Made by a program: the position numbers and the translations under genes. Shown here piece by piece: positions 1 to 8,316 of a stretch of 64,000 nt of DNA. How positions within the stretch are numbered: position 1 is the stretch's first letter; every line of letters starts with the position of its first letter. The DNA is from Pedobacter sp. HDW13 (GTDB lineage Bacteria > Bacteroidota > Bacteroidia > Sphingobacteriales > Sphingobacteriaceae). The notes beneath the pieces were generated by a model. The model was not told the DNA's origin and made no database searches. It worked only from the letters and a program-made list of their open reading frames with translations. The stretch lies in contig NZ_CP049868.1 in the NCBI RefSeq assembly GCF_011303555.1, forward strand, positions 806,001-870,000. The letters are read 5' to 3'.

Positions 1-125
1 TTAAGCATAGCTCTGTTTGCTACCTGAATAACCATATTTTCGCCAACATAAAGCGCTATTGGCATTGGAGACTCTTCTATAAGCGTATTAAAAATATTGG
101 CTTTATCGTCGAGATTGATTTGCAT
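1..125 (-). CDS. N-terminus of a PAS-domain protein (cut by window edge)
   Basis: An open frame on the minus strand begins with ATG at 125 and runs off the left edge, giving about 41 residues. The sequence includes an ESPMPIALY-type stretch followed by a V-ANRAML segment, which is how the PAS sensor domains of bacterial histidine kinases and hybrid regulators usually begin. Only the start of the PAS fold is visible, so a histidine kinase is likely from family habit but not shown. It lies 32 bp downstream of the topoisomerase IB gene in the same direction and could be co-transcribed with it. Confidence 0.6.
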   Translation of the reverse strand, partial: MQINLDDKANIFNTLIEESPMPIALYVGENMVIQVANRAML

Positions 126-157
126 AACAAGATAAAAAACAAATATAAACGGTTTTT

Positions 158-1201
158 CTACTTGCTGTTAGCTTTTAAAAAAGATAATAACACTTTTTCG
201 TTGTGCTCCAGACTAATGTTACCCTTAAGCGAATTGTTGTTCATCTTTTTAAGGTATTTTTCCAGCTCATTGTTTTCGTAAGCGGTAAGCAAAAGCGGGT
301 AAACGTAAGAACTCTTACACACCGCCCGGGTATTGCCTAGTTTTTTAGCCACACAATCTAAAACGGCAACTATTGTTTTTTTACTGTTTAAATCGGCATT
401 TTCATTAAGCTGGCACTGGGCAAACTGCCGCATGGCTTCGAGTGTTCCTCCCCAGGTCCTGAAATCTTTTGCGGTAAAATCATCCCCGGTAATTTCTTTA
501 ATATAGGCATTTATTTTTCCCGAATCGATGCTTTTATGTTCGCTGCCATTGGTGTAAAACTGAAAAAGCTCCTGCCCGGGTATGTCCCTGCATTTTTTAA
601 CCAATCGGGCTAATGTCCGGTCGTTCAGTTCTACTTTCTGCTGTACCCCTTTTTTACCTACAAAATCCATGGTAATTTTACTTCCTTGTATTTTTACGTG
701 CTTATCGCGCAGAGTGGTAAGTCCAAAAGAACCATAAAGCTGCTTATAACTTTCGTTCCCTACCCTGATGAGTGTTTTTTGGAGTACATCAACCGAAATG
801 GCCAATACCTTACGTTCGTCGAAATCTTTTCTGCGCAGGTCTTTTTGAAGGTTTTTCCGGGCTCTGGTCAGGGCTTTACCAAATTCGAGTAAGCGAAAAT
901 ATTTATCTTCAGATCGCCGACTGGTCCATTTTTGGTGATATTTGTACTGTTTTCGCCCTGCCGCATCAATTCCTGTAACCTGCAAATAAGCGTTAGGTTT
1001 ATTTGCAATCCAAACGTCTTGCCATGCAGGCGGAATTACGAGGGCTTTAATCCGATCAAGATGTTTATCTTCAGTAACTTTATCCCCGTCTTTATCCACA
1101 TAATGAAATTTACCGGGTTTACCCTTCCGATATATACCAGGCATACTGTCGGTTACATACACCAGTCCACTTGCTTTTACAACATCTTTACCTTGTACCA
1201 T
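158..1201 (-). CDS. DNA topoisomerase IB (poxvirus/bacterial type)
   Basis: This 347-aa protein should relax supercoils by transient nicking through a 3'-phosphotyrosine. It has the expected order of motifs: an N-terminal region with GIDAAGRKQYKYH, the catalytic Arg in IRVGNESY, a beta-hairpin Lys near DFVGKKG, the KDFRTWGGT motif with the second catalytic Arg, and the nucleophilic Tyr in the AVCKSSYVYP segment near the C-terminus. Length fits the short bacterial type IB enzymes. Start is ATG at 1201. It is divergent from fmt (gap 87 bp). Such enzymes are accessory and patchily distributed; nothing here shows its specific role. Confidence 0.93.
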   Translation of the reverse strand: MVQGKDVVKASGLVYVTDSMPGIYRKGKPGKFHYVDKDGDKVTEDKHLDRIKALVIPPAWQDVWIANKPNAYLQVTGIDAAGRKQYKYHQKWTSRRSEDKYFRLLEFGKALTRARKNLQKDLRRKDFDERKVLAISVDVLQKTLIRVGNESYKQLYGSFGLTTLRDKHVKIQGSKITMDFVGKKGVQQKVELNDRTLARLVKKCRDIPGQELFQFYTNGSEHKSIDSGKINAYIKEITGDDFTAKDFRTWGGTLEAMRQFAQCQLNENADLNSKKTIVAVLDCVAKKLGNTRAVCKSSYVYPLLLTAYENNELEKYLKKMNNNSLKGNISLEHNEKVLLSFLKANSK

Positions 1202-1288
1202 TTTTACCTATAAGTATGGGTTTATTTTTAGTTATTTTGCAAAACTTTAAGTGGCTAGCCACGTTATTTTAAAACACAACACTTTCTT

Positions 1289-2197
1289 ATGAGAATAGTT
1301 TTTATGGGCACGCCCGATTTTGCGGTAGCTTCGTTAGATGCACTGGTACAAGCAAATTTTGATGTTGTTGCGGTAGTAACTGCACCAGACCGGCCGGCCG
1401 GCCGCGGGCAAAAGCTTAACGAAAGTGCGGTAAAAAAATATGCGGTTGAAAAGAATATTCCGGTGTTACAACCCGAAAAACTAAAGAACGCCGAATTTCT
1501 CGAAACCTTAGCCAGTTACAAAGCCGATTTACAGGTGGTAGTGGCTTTTAGAATGTTACCCGAAGTGGTATGGAACATGCCACCTAAAGGAACCATTAAC
1601 CTGCACGGATCGCTTTTACCACAGTACCGTGGGGCTGCTCCTATAAATCACGCCATTATAAACGGAGAAAAAGAAAGTGGTGTAACTACCTTTTTCCTTA
1701 CCCATGAAATTGATACAGGCAATATTATTCTTAGCGACAGTGTTGCCATTGCCGATGATGAAACCGCCGGCGACCTACACGATAAATTGATGCACATTGG
1801 CGCCAACCTGTTGGTAAAAACACTTAAAGCAATTGAAGCAGACGAGGTAAGCGAGCAGCCACAGCCACAAAGCGGCGATTTAAAGCATGCGCCTAAAATT
1901 TTTAAAGACGACTGTAAAATAGATTGGAACAATCAGGCGCAAACCATTTATAATTTAATTCGTGGGTTAAGCCCATACCCTACCGCCTTTACTTTTTTAA
2001 ACGATAAAACATTAAAGGTATTTAAGGCTGAATTAGAAAATAAAGAGCCGGGCATTGTTGCCGGAGGCTTTTTAACAGATGGCAAAACCTATTTAAAATT
2101 TGCTGCTAAAGATGGCTTTATTAAACTATTAGACATCCAGTACGAAGGTAAAAAACGGATGTTGATTGAAGATTTTTTGAGGGGAATGCGCTTGTAA
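1289..2197 (+). CDS. fmt: Methionyl-tRNA formyltransferase
   Basis: Formylates Met-tRNAfMet with 10-formyl-THF before translation initiation in the cytoplasm. The 302-aa length is normal. The N-terminal formyltransferase domain shows Asn104, His106, the SLLPQYRGAAPI signature at residues 108-119 and Asp142 in HEIDTGN, matching the catalytic Asn/His/Asp set of the family. The C-terminal OB-like tRNA-binding domain follows. It stands alone rather than beside def. A strong bidirectional terminator follows at 2224-2260. Confidence 0.97.
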   Translation: MRIVFMGTPDFAVASLDALVQANFDVVAVVTAPDRPAGRGQKLNESAVKKYAVEKNIPVLQPEKLKNAEFLETLASYKADLQVVVAFRMLPEVVWNMPPKGTINLHGSLLPQYRGAAPINHAIINGEKESGVTTFFLTHEIDTGNIILSDSVAIADDETAGDLHDKLMHIGANLLVKTLKAIEADEVSEQPQPQSGDLKHAPKIFKDDCKIDWNNQAQTIYNLIRGLSPYPTAFTFLNDKTLKVFKAELENKEPGIVAGGFLTDGKTYLKFAAKDGFIKLLDIQYEGKKRMLIEDFLRGMRL

Positions 2198-2223
2198 AGC
2201 TAATTTACAAAGTTTGAAATAAA

Positions 2224-2260
2224 ATAACCAGACAGGCTTAATTAGGCGCTGTCTGGTTAT
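2224..2260. terminator. Bidirectional terminator between fmt and a convergent gene
   Basis: A perfect 12-bp stem (ATAACCAGACAG, 2224-2235, pairing with 2249-2260) with a 13-nt loop sits between two converging genes. A- and T-rich flanks on both sides allow termination in either direction. Confidence 0.75.
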
Positions 2261-2271
2261 CATTTTAAACA

Positions 2272-3018
2272 CTAGCGGTTATAATTATCGACAGCCCTCT
2301 CTATATTTTTTTTACCAGATTCGCCGATAAAATAACCACCTATACTAAAAGCGGCGCCAAGCCCCAGCAAAACAAAACTACCTGTATAACTGCGGTCAGC
2401 ATATTTGGGCATACCGCCGAATGAGGTACCTATTTGTTTACCCTCCGACATCAGCGTAATCCCACTGGCAATAACTGCAGCCCCAGCTGCTACGTACATG
2501 GCAATGCTGGTAATTTTAGTGTTTCTGTACCGCCTTAACAGCGCTAAACTCTTCGGGTTATCGGCCATGGCCTCGTTTAAATTCCGGTAATTTACTTTTT
2601 TCAGGTCGGTATAGCTTTTGTTCATAAACATTCGGTTGTTCACCACTTGTCGCCTGTAATCTCTAAAGCCGTAATATTCCGCTTCAATGGGAACATCATC
2701 GTAAACCACTTCCTGATAAATATTGATTTTACCTTCAATTATCCGCTCGGCAAAGGAAGCTTGCCCCAAAAGATTGAGTTTCCGAGTATTGGCAAAGAAA
2801 CCATCCTCATTGTTAAAAAATTTGACCTGCGCTATCGGCACCCGCCTTGAATCGGCCCGGAGCGACCACCCGCCGCTAAAATCGGGGCGTAAGCTGATCT
2901 TTTTTGCATAAACTGTAGAATCTGAATAGAAGTACAGAAAGTTTCTGGATTCGTTCAGCTGTTGTGAACGGGCGTTCAGGCCATAGCAAGCCATTACGAG
3001 AATGAGTAATTTTTTCAT
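2272..3018 (-). CDS. Secreted or envelope protein of unknown function
   Basis: I do not recognise this 248-aa protein. The ATG at 3018 is preferred to the upstream one at 3045 because it starts directly with a typical signal peptide (MKKLLILVMACYGLNARSQ), with likely cleavage near residue 19. The middle is a soluble domain rich in aromatic and charged residues. Two hydrophobic Ala/Gly-rich segments lie in the C-terminal third (around SIAMYVAAGAAVIASGITLM and a Leu/Gly-rich one after it), so it is probably anchored in a membrane. It converges on fmt and is followed by the shared terminator. Confidence 0.75.
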   Translation of the reverse strand: MKKLLILVMACYGLNARSQQLNESRNFLYFYSDSTVYAKKISLRPDFSGGWSLRADSRRVPIAQVKFFNNEDGFFANTRKLNLLGQASFAERIIEGKINIYQEVVYDDVPIEAEYYGFRDYRRQVVNNRMFMNKSYTDLKKVNYRNLNEAMADNPKSLALLRRYRNTKITSIAMYVAAGAAVIASGITLMSEGKQIGTSFGGMPKYADRSYTGSFVLLGLGAAFSIGGYFIGESGKKNIERAVDNYNR

Positions 3019-3148
3019 TTCGGTTAAATTTGTGTGTGTAACCAATAATACTAAAAATATAGTTCAGGCAAACACAAATCGGCAGAAATAAAACGTAACA
3101 TCAACGAAGCAAAAGAAATTTGCCTCATAAACTTATCACTGATTGCGA

Positions 3149-3988
3149 CTATAAAGCGTTCAGCTTATCGATTAAAACCTTCGAAACTTCGTTAAAATAG
3201 CGTTTACGACCGTAGCCCATCACCCATTGTATGCCCTGAGTGGCATTGGTAATAAAAACTTCCTCGGCTGCTTTTAATATTTCAGGATTAATCTGCGCTT
3301 CGATTAATGGAATATCGTTCATTTTGCACAACTGCATAATGGCTGTGCGCATAACGCCACTTACGCAACCTTCGGTTAATGCAGGGGTGTACACCTGCTT
3401 GTTATACACTACAAAAACATTGGCGCTAATGCTTTCGCACAGAAAACCCTGTTGGTTTAAAATCATGGCTTCATCCAAACGGTTCTGGCTTTTAAAAAGT
3501 CCGGCCATTACGTAAAGCAGTGCGTTGGAGGTTTTAAAATTAGACAGCTTGTTAATTGGCTTGGTCATTTCGTCGAAAACGTCAATAATGAGGCCTTTGC
3601 TGTTTAATTCGTATGTTGAAGCAGTTAAGGGAAGCCCTTCCAAAACATATCCGGCTTTATTGATTTCGGGAGTATAAACGCCTGCCCCTTCCCTGTAAAC
3701 CGAAAGGCGAAAGCGCACATTACCGTTCCACTTGTTCTTTTTGGCCAGGTCGGCAGTTTTCTGACGTAAAAAATAATCATCCATTAAGGCATGCCCGTCC
3801 ATTTTCAGGGCTTTCATACCTGCGGTTAACCTATCGGCATGTAAATCTGCAAACTGCAGTTTATTATTAATCATCCGCATGCTTTCAAACAAACCATCAC
3901 CAAATTTGAAAGCACGGTTAGAAGCGTTTAAAACAGGAGTATCTGTCGCATGAAATTCATCATTAAATAAAAGGTACTGTTGAAGCAT
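3149..3988 (-). CDS. Class IV PLP aminotransferase, possibly aminodeoxychorismate lyase
   Basis: A 279-aa fold-type IV PLP enzyme, the family of branched-chain and D-amino-acid aminotransferases and 4-amino-4-deoxychorismate lyase (PabC). Visible features are an N-terminal FGDGLFESMR motif, the likely PLP Lys in NFKTSNALLYVMA, a CESISANVFVV segment and ITNATQGIQWV near the C-terminus. The NFKTSNAL context resembles PabC-like members, and a pabB is present at 22224, so a folate role is plausible. The family is hard to split by eye and a second member lies at 47434. It begins 3 bp downstream of the RluD-type gene, so the two form an operon. Confidence 0.82.
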   Translation of the reverse strand: MLQQYLLFNDEFHATDTPVLNASNRAFKFGDGLFESMRMINNKLQFADLHADRLTAGMKALKMDGHALMDDYFLRQKTADLAKKNKWNGNVRFRLSVYREGAGVYTPEINKAGYVLEGLPLTASTYELNSKGLIIDVFDEMTKPINKLSNFKTSNALLYVMAGLFKSQNRLDEAMILNQQGFLCESISANVFVVYNKQVYTPALTEGCVSGVMRTAIMQLCKMNDIPLIEAQINPEILKAAEEVFITNATQGIQWVMGYGRKRYFNEVSKVLIDKLNAL

Positions 3989-3991
3989 ATT

Positions 3992-5020
3992 TTATGATGT
4001 AGCGATATAATTTTCCCATTTAGTTAAACCTGCTTTAAAATCGTCTGGCAAAGGCGATTCAAAGTACATATATTCTTTCGTTGTTGGATGTATAAAACCT
4101 AAACTCTGTGCGTGTAAAGCCTGTCGGGGCAATAACTCAAAACAGTTTTCAACAAACTGTTTGTACTTGTTAAACGTAGTTCCTTTTAAAATCTTATCGC
4201 CACCGTACATGGCATCGCTAAACAGCGGGTGACCAATGTGCTGCATGTGCGCCCTGATTTGATGTGTACGGCCAGTTTCGAGTTCGCAGCTAATTAACGT
4301 AACGTAGCCTAAACGCTTTAAAACTTTATAGTGGGTTACCGACCATTTGCCTTTTTCTTCATCATCATAAATATCCATCACACGGCGATCTTTCGCACTG
4401 CGGCCAATATAGCCCGTTACGGTACCATCATTTTCGATATCGCCCCAAACCAATGCAATATACCTACGCGTAATGCTGTGATCGAAAAACTGACGGGCCA
4501 GATGCGTAATCGATTTCTCGTTTTTACTGATGAGCAACAAACCCGAAGTATCTTTATCAATGCGGTGCACCAAACCGGGGCGGCCATCATTGCCCGGCAA
4601 CTGCGGTAACTGCTCAAAGTGAAAAGCCAAAGCATTAACCAATGTGCCAGTATAATTGTTAAAACCGGGATGCACCACCATACCCGCAGATTTATTTACC
4701 ACCAGCAAATCGCTGTCTTCGTAAATAATATCCAATGGAATATCTTCCGGGTAAACTTCGGTATCGCGGGGCGGATGTGGTAAAACAATCGAAATCTCAT
4801 CAAAAGGCTTTACCTTATAACTCGATTTGATTTGCTTCTGGTTAACCAGCACATTACCTGCATCAATTGCATTCTGAATGCGGTTTCGTGAGGCATTTTC
4901 TACACGAACCATCAAAAATTTATCAATGCGCAACAAAGACTGCCCTTTATCGACAATAATTTTTAAATGTTCATATAATTCCTGCTCTTCCGATTCCTGC
5001 AATTCGACCACATTTTCCAT
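3992..5020 (-). CDS. RluA/RluD-family 23S rRNA pseudouridine synthase
   Basis: Isomerises uridine to pseudouridine in structured RNA, most likely 23S rRNA helix 69 if a true RluD. The 342-aa protein has an N-terminal S4 RNA-binding domain (about residues 30-85, with LRIDKFLMVR and VNQKQIK) and a catalytic domain with the signature GLVHRIDKDTSGLLL containing the catalytic Asp, then ETGRTHQIRAHM. I chose ATG at 5020 rather than 5047 because residues before it do not look like family sequence and the Glu-rich start does. It is the first gene of a two-gene unit with the class IV aminotransferase. Confidence 0.93.
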   Translation of the reverse strand: MENVVELQESEEQELYEHLKIIVDKGQSLLRIDKFLMVRVENASRNRIQNAIDAGNVLVNQKQIKSSYKVKPFDEISIVLPHPPRDTEVYPEDIPLDIIYEDSDLLVVNKSAGMVVHPGFNNYTGTLVNALAFHFEQLPQLPGNDGRPGLVHRIDKDTSGLLLISKNEKSITHLARQFFDHSITRRYIALVWGDIENDGTVTGYIGRSAKDRRVMDIYDDEEKGKWSVTHYKVLKRLGYVTLISCELETGRTHQIRAHMQHIGHPLFSDAMYGGDKILKGTTFNKYKQFVENCFELLPRQALHAQSLGFIHPTTKEYMYFESPLPDDFKAGLTKWENYIATS

Positions 5021-5114
5021 GGTGCAAAAATAAACTTTTAACAGCAAGAATTATTTAATGATTACAGTTTTGCGAAAAACAGCTCTATCTTTACTCTAAA
5101 TCAAATTATTATAT

Positions 5115-6143
5115 ATGAGAAAATGCTACGCTTTAAAGGCATTATGTGCCTTATTTTTATTGGTAACAGCTCAAAAAGTAAGTGCACAACAGGATGTTGG
5201 AAGCTTATTTGTTTCGGGTCCTGCCGATGCTACCAAATTAATTAATGCCTATTTCGATCCTTTGTATAAAGGTTTGGGCTTGGGTTTAACCGATGGCTGG
5301 ACAAACACCGCCAAATCGAAAGGATTTTTAAAGTTTGATGTGCGGGTATCGGCATCAGCCTCCTTTGTACCACAAGCGGGCAGAAGTTACGATGTGAATA
5401 CCCTGGGTTTGGGCAACATTAAACCTGCTCCCGGAGCTTCTTCAATTGGCCCAACTGCTTTTGGCGATGACCACGAAGGCGGCAAAATGCAAATTTACAC
5501 CAGCAATGGTATTCCTACCGGTAAATTTTTCAACCTGCCACAAGGTGTGGGTTTCCATGTGGTACCTGCACTGCAAATACAGGCAACACTGGGCTTACCT
5601 AAAAACATCGATGTTACCTTAAGGGCCATGCCTAAAATAAAACTGGGCAGCGATTTAGGAAGTTTATCGATGATCGGTTTTGGGGCAAAGGTTGAACTTT
5701 TACCTTTGTTTATGGGCTCAACAACCGAGAAACTGTTTCCGGTAGATGTTGCCATAGCAGGAGGTTTTACACAGTACAAATATGATTTGCCTTTAGACAT
5801 CAACAATACGGGTAATTCTAACCAACGCATTGACGCGAAATTTAATGGAGTGAACTTTGACGCCATTGTTTCGAAGAAAATCTTATTCTTCACCCCTTTT
5901 GCCAGCGTAGGCTACCAAACCTCCAACACCAATTTAAAAGCTTTAGGTACCTACCAGTTTACCGACGGAGGAACCAATGCCACCTACGTTGACCCGATAG
6001 CGGTTAAACAAACCGATATAGATGGTGTGCGGGGAAGTTTAGGTTTCCAGTTAAAATTCGGCTTCTTTAAATTTTACACCTCTTATACTCAGGCCAAATA
6101 CAGTGTAGTTAATGCAGGTTTTGGATTCGGCATGGGTAAGTAA
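5115..6143 (+). CDS. DUF6588-family outer-membrane protein
   Basis: A 342-aa exported protein with signal peptide ending near KVSAQ (residue 25). The sequence around LINAYFDPLYKGLGLGLTDGW matches my memory of the Bacteroidota DUF6588 family, whose function is unknown. Alternating polar/hydrophobic stretches, many Gly and aromatic residues, and a short C-terminal beta strand ending in GFGFGMGK suggest an outer-membrane beta-barrel; this is inference. It is monocistronic: divergent from the RluD-type gene and followed by a terminator. Confidence 0.8.
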   Translation: MRKCYALKALCALFLLVTAQKVSAQQDVGSLFVSGPADATKLINAYFDPLYKGLGLGLTDGWTNTAKSKGFLKFDVRVSASASFVPQAGRSYDVNTLGLGNIKPAPGASSIGPTAFGDDHEGGKMQIYTSNGIPTGKFFNLPQGVGFHVVPALQIQATLGLPKNIDVTLRAMPKIKLGSDLGSLSMIGFGAKVELLPLFMGSTTEKLFPVDVAIAGGFTQYKYDLPLDINNTGNSNQRIDAKFNGVNFDAIVSKKILFFTPFASVGYQTSNTNLKALGTYQFTDGGTNATYVDPIAVKQTDIDGVRGSLGFQLKFGFFKFYTSYTQAKYSVVNAGFGFGMGK

Positions 6144-6182
6144 AACCATAACCCACCGGTTACAAACCGAGCTATTAAATAA

Positions 6183-6212
6183 AAAACACCCGAAATACCC
6201 GGGTGTTTTTTA
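6183..6212 (+). terminator. Rho-independent terminator 10 bp before a start codon
   Basis: The stem AAAACACCCG / CGGGTGTTTT with a short AAATAC-type loop is followed by a T-rich tract. It ends the DUF6588 transcript, yet lies only about 10 bp upstream of the GTG start of the next gene, leaving no room for a promoter between them. Confidence 0.8.
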
Positions 6213-6221
6213 TTTTTACAT

Positions 6222-7091
6222 GTGTTTAAAAAAATCTACAGTCCGGTACAAAAAGTAAGCTTTGCTCCATTTAACCATTTATCGGTAAAGCGCGACGACC
6301 TGATAGACCCCTATATTTCGGGCAATAAATGGCGTAAACTGAAATACATACTGGCCAAAGCGAAAGCCGGAAACAAAACACATTTGGTTACTTTTGGCGG
6401 AGCTTATTCTAACCATTTGGTGGCCACTGCCGCTGCCGCAGCAAGATCGGGCTTAAAGTCAACAGCTTTTGTGCGTGGCGAAGCTGTAAAAAACGAAATG
6501 CTGTTGCTGTGTAGCCTATTCGGTATGGAACTTATTTTTACCGACCGTGAAAGTTACCGGGATAGGCACAAGCTTTTTGAAAGTCGCTTTGCAGATAATG
6601 CGGAAGTCTGTTTTGTAGATGAAGGTGGTGCATCAGTAGAAGCTACTCTTGGCTGTGCCGAAATAATTGGCGAATTAACCGAAACCTACGATCATATTTT
6701 TTGTGCAGCAGGCACCGGAACTACTGCTGCCGGCTTACTCAAAGGCTTACAAGAACAGCAACTACCAACCAAACTTCATGTTGTACCAGTTTTGAAAGGT
6801 GGCGCGTTCATAGGAGATGAAATCGCCCGATATACTACAACAGATAAACAATTAGAACTGCATTTAGACTATCACTTCGGCGGCTACGCCAAAACTACTC
6901 CAGAGCTGATTCATTTTATTAAAACCTTTACTGCACAAACCGGACTACTTTTAGACCCTGTTTATACTGCAAAAATGTTTTATGCCATTTGCGATTTAGA
7001 AAAACGTGGTCAATTGCACCGGGACGAGCGTATTTTGGCTATCCATACCGGAGGCTTAATGGGCTTATTTGGCATGCGGGATAAATTTTAG
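6222..7091 (+). CDS. PLP-dependent ACC deaminase / D-cysteine desulfhydrase family protein
   Basis: A 289-aa fold-type II PLP enzyme. Family members deaminate 1-aminocyclopropane-1-carboxylate or release H2S from D-cysteine; the substrate here cannot be told by eye. The N-terminus has the family block VKRDDLIDPYISGNKWRKL, where the first Lys of SGNKWRK is the expected PLP Schiff base, followed by TFGGAYSNHL. A Gly-rich phosphate-binding loop appears as AAGTGTTAAG. The start is GTG at 6222; the ATG two bases upstream is out of frame. The upstream terminator crowds its start. Confidence 0.9.
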   Translation: MFKKIYSPVQKVSFAPFNHLSVKRDDLIDPYISGNKWRKLKYILAKAKAGNKTHLVTFGGAYSNHLVATAAAAARSGLKSTAFVRGEAVKNEMLLLCSLFGMELIFTDRESYRDRHKLFESRFADNAEVCFVDEGGASVEATLGCAEIIGELTETYDHIFCAAGTGTTAAGLLKGLQEQQLPTKLHVVPVLKGGAFIGDEIARYTTTDKQLELHLDYHFGGYAKTTPELIHFIKTFTAQTGLLLDPVYTAKMFYAICDLEKRGQLHRDERILAIHTGGLMGLFGMRDKF

Positions 7092-7484
7092 GCAGGAGAC
7101 ATTTAACCACTGCATGGTCAAGAGAATAAACAACAAAGGCTCCGCATTGCTGTGGAGCCTAAATAAGATTTCTAAATCGTCCCGTTGATTTGATTCTTGA
7201 TATAAATATATTACTCATTATGGTTTAATGCGACAAAAATAGACCAACACCATAAATTAATAGATGTAGTATGAATATTTATACACATTACAGAAAAAAT
7301 GTTAATAAAGTCGTGGATTACAGAATCTTGACCTCTACACCAGCATACAAAAAATCATTAAAATTAGCCGCCCAACAGACAAAAAAAGCGATGATTTAAA
7401 TAAGCTAACTTGTATCAAATTTGATTTTCTCTGTTTCATTGCATAACTTCAACATGAATCTTATCCCTCACCGAAATATCCGTT
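7092..7484. other. Intergenic region, weak hairpin and a 12-bp palindrome
   Basis: No credible gene. A 7-bp stem (AGGCTCC at 7137-7143 with GGAGCCT at 7154-7160) could end the upstream transcript, but no T-tract follows. A perfect 12-bp palindrome ATCAAATTTGAT lies at 7414-7425, about 60 bp before the next start codon, and could be an operator or chance. The rest is A+T rich without visible structure. Confidence 0.5.
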
Positions 7485-8237
7485 ATGAAAACATATATTT
7501 TTATCATTCTTTTGGCACTTTCTTTTGCAGCAAAAGGTCAGTCAAATACTGTTAATTATAAATATTTAATTGTTCCTGAGAAATTCAGTTTTCTCAAACA
7601 ACCCAACCAGTATAATCTGAATACCCTTGCAAAGGCACTTTTTGAAGATAAGGGTTTCACCGTATATTACGATAACACCGAAATACCTTCCGAAATTGCA
7701 ACCGACAGGTGTAAGGCTTTAGTAATTGATGTGGAGGAACACAATAGCATGTTTGTAACCAATCTTACCTTTGTGCTTAAAGATTGTAAAGGAAACGTTG
7801 TACTGAAAAGTAAAGAAGGTAAAAGCCGGGAAAAAGAATACAAGCAATCGTACAATGCTGCTATGAGAGATGCTTTTAGCTCTTTCGGCGACATACATTA
7901 CGAAGCTGGCAGCACACCTGCAGCAAATTTTACAGTAACTACTACACCAGCACCGGAAGTAAAAACAGTTGCACCCACCCCTGTTACTCAACCTGCCGTA
8001 GCTACCACTAAACAATCAGAGGCGCTTTTATATGCACAACCTATTAACAATGGCTACCAACTGATTGATTCGGCCCCTAAGATTGTACTCACCTTGCTAA
8101 AAACAACTGTGGCCGATTACTATATCGCCAGCAATACCAGTACCAATGGAGTGGTTTTAAAAAAAGACGGTAACTGGTTTTTTGAGTATTATAAGGATAA
8201 CGCCCTGGTATCGGAAAAACTATCGATCAAATTTTAA
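7485..8237 (+). CDS. Exported protein of unknown function
   Basis: Not recognised. The 250-aa product starts with a clear signal peptide (MKTYIFIILLALSFAAKGQ). Residues about 20-140 form one domain with repeated FTVYYDN / DVEEH / VLKDCKGN beta-type segments. A Thr/Pro/Val-rich linker at about 145-175 separates a second small domain with the YYIASNTSTNGVVLKK segment. It appears monocistronic and ends at a strong bidirectional terminator. Confidence 0.75.
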   Translation: MKTYIFIILLALSFAAKGQSNTVNYKYLIVPEKFSFLKQPNQYNLNTLAKALFEDKGFTVYYDNTEIPSEIATDRCKALVIDVEEHNSMFVTNLTFVLKDCKGNVVLKSKEGKSREKEYKQSYNAAMRDAFSSFGDIHYEAGSTPAANFTVTTTPAPEVKTVAPTPVTQPAVATTKQSEALLYAQPINNGYQLIDSAPKIVLTLLKTTVADYYIASNTSTNGVVLKKDGNWFFEYYKDNALVSEKLSIKF

Positions 8238-8245
8238 ACCAGTAC

Positions 8246-8286
8246 ATTCGATAGAAACTATTACTATTAGACAGTTTCTATCGAAT
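8246..8286. terminator. Bidirectional terminator with perfect 14-bp stem
   Basis: ATTCGATAGAAACT (8246-8259) pairs perfectly with 8273-8286 around a 13-nt loop. It sits between two converging genes and can serve both, although the T-tracts are short. Confidence 0.7.
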
Positions 8287-8316
8287 TTAGAGTTAAACTT
8301 TCAGCTTAAAATATTA

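Noticed and set aside
7137..7160. Intrinsic terminator after the PLP enzyme gene
   Set aside because: The stem is only 7 bp and lacks a T-tract; recorded only as a weak hairpin in the intergenic entry.
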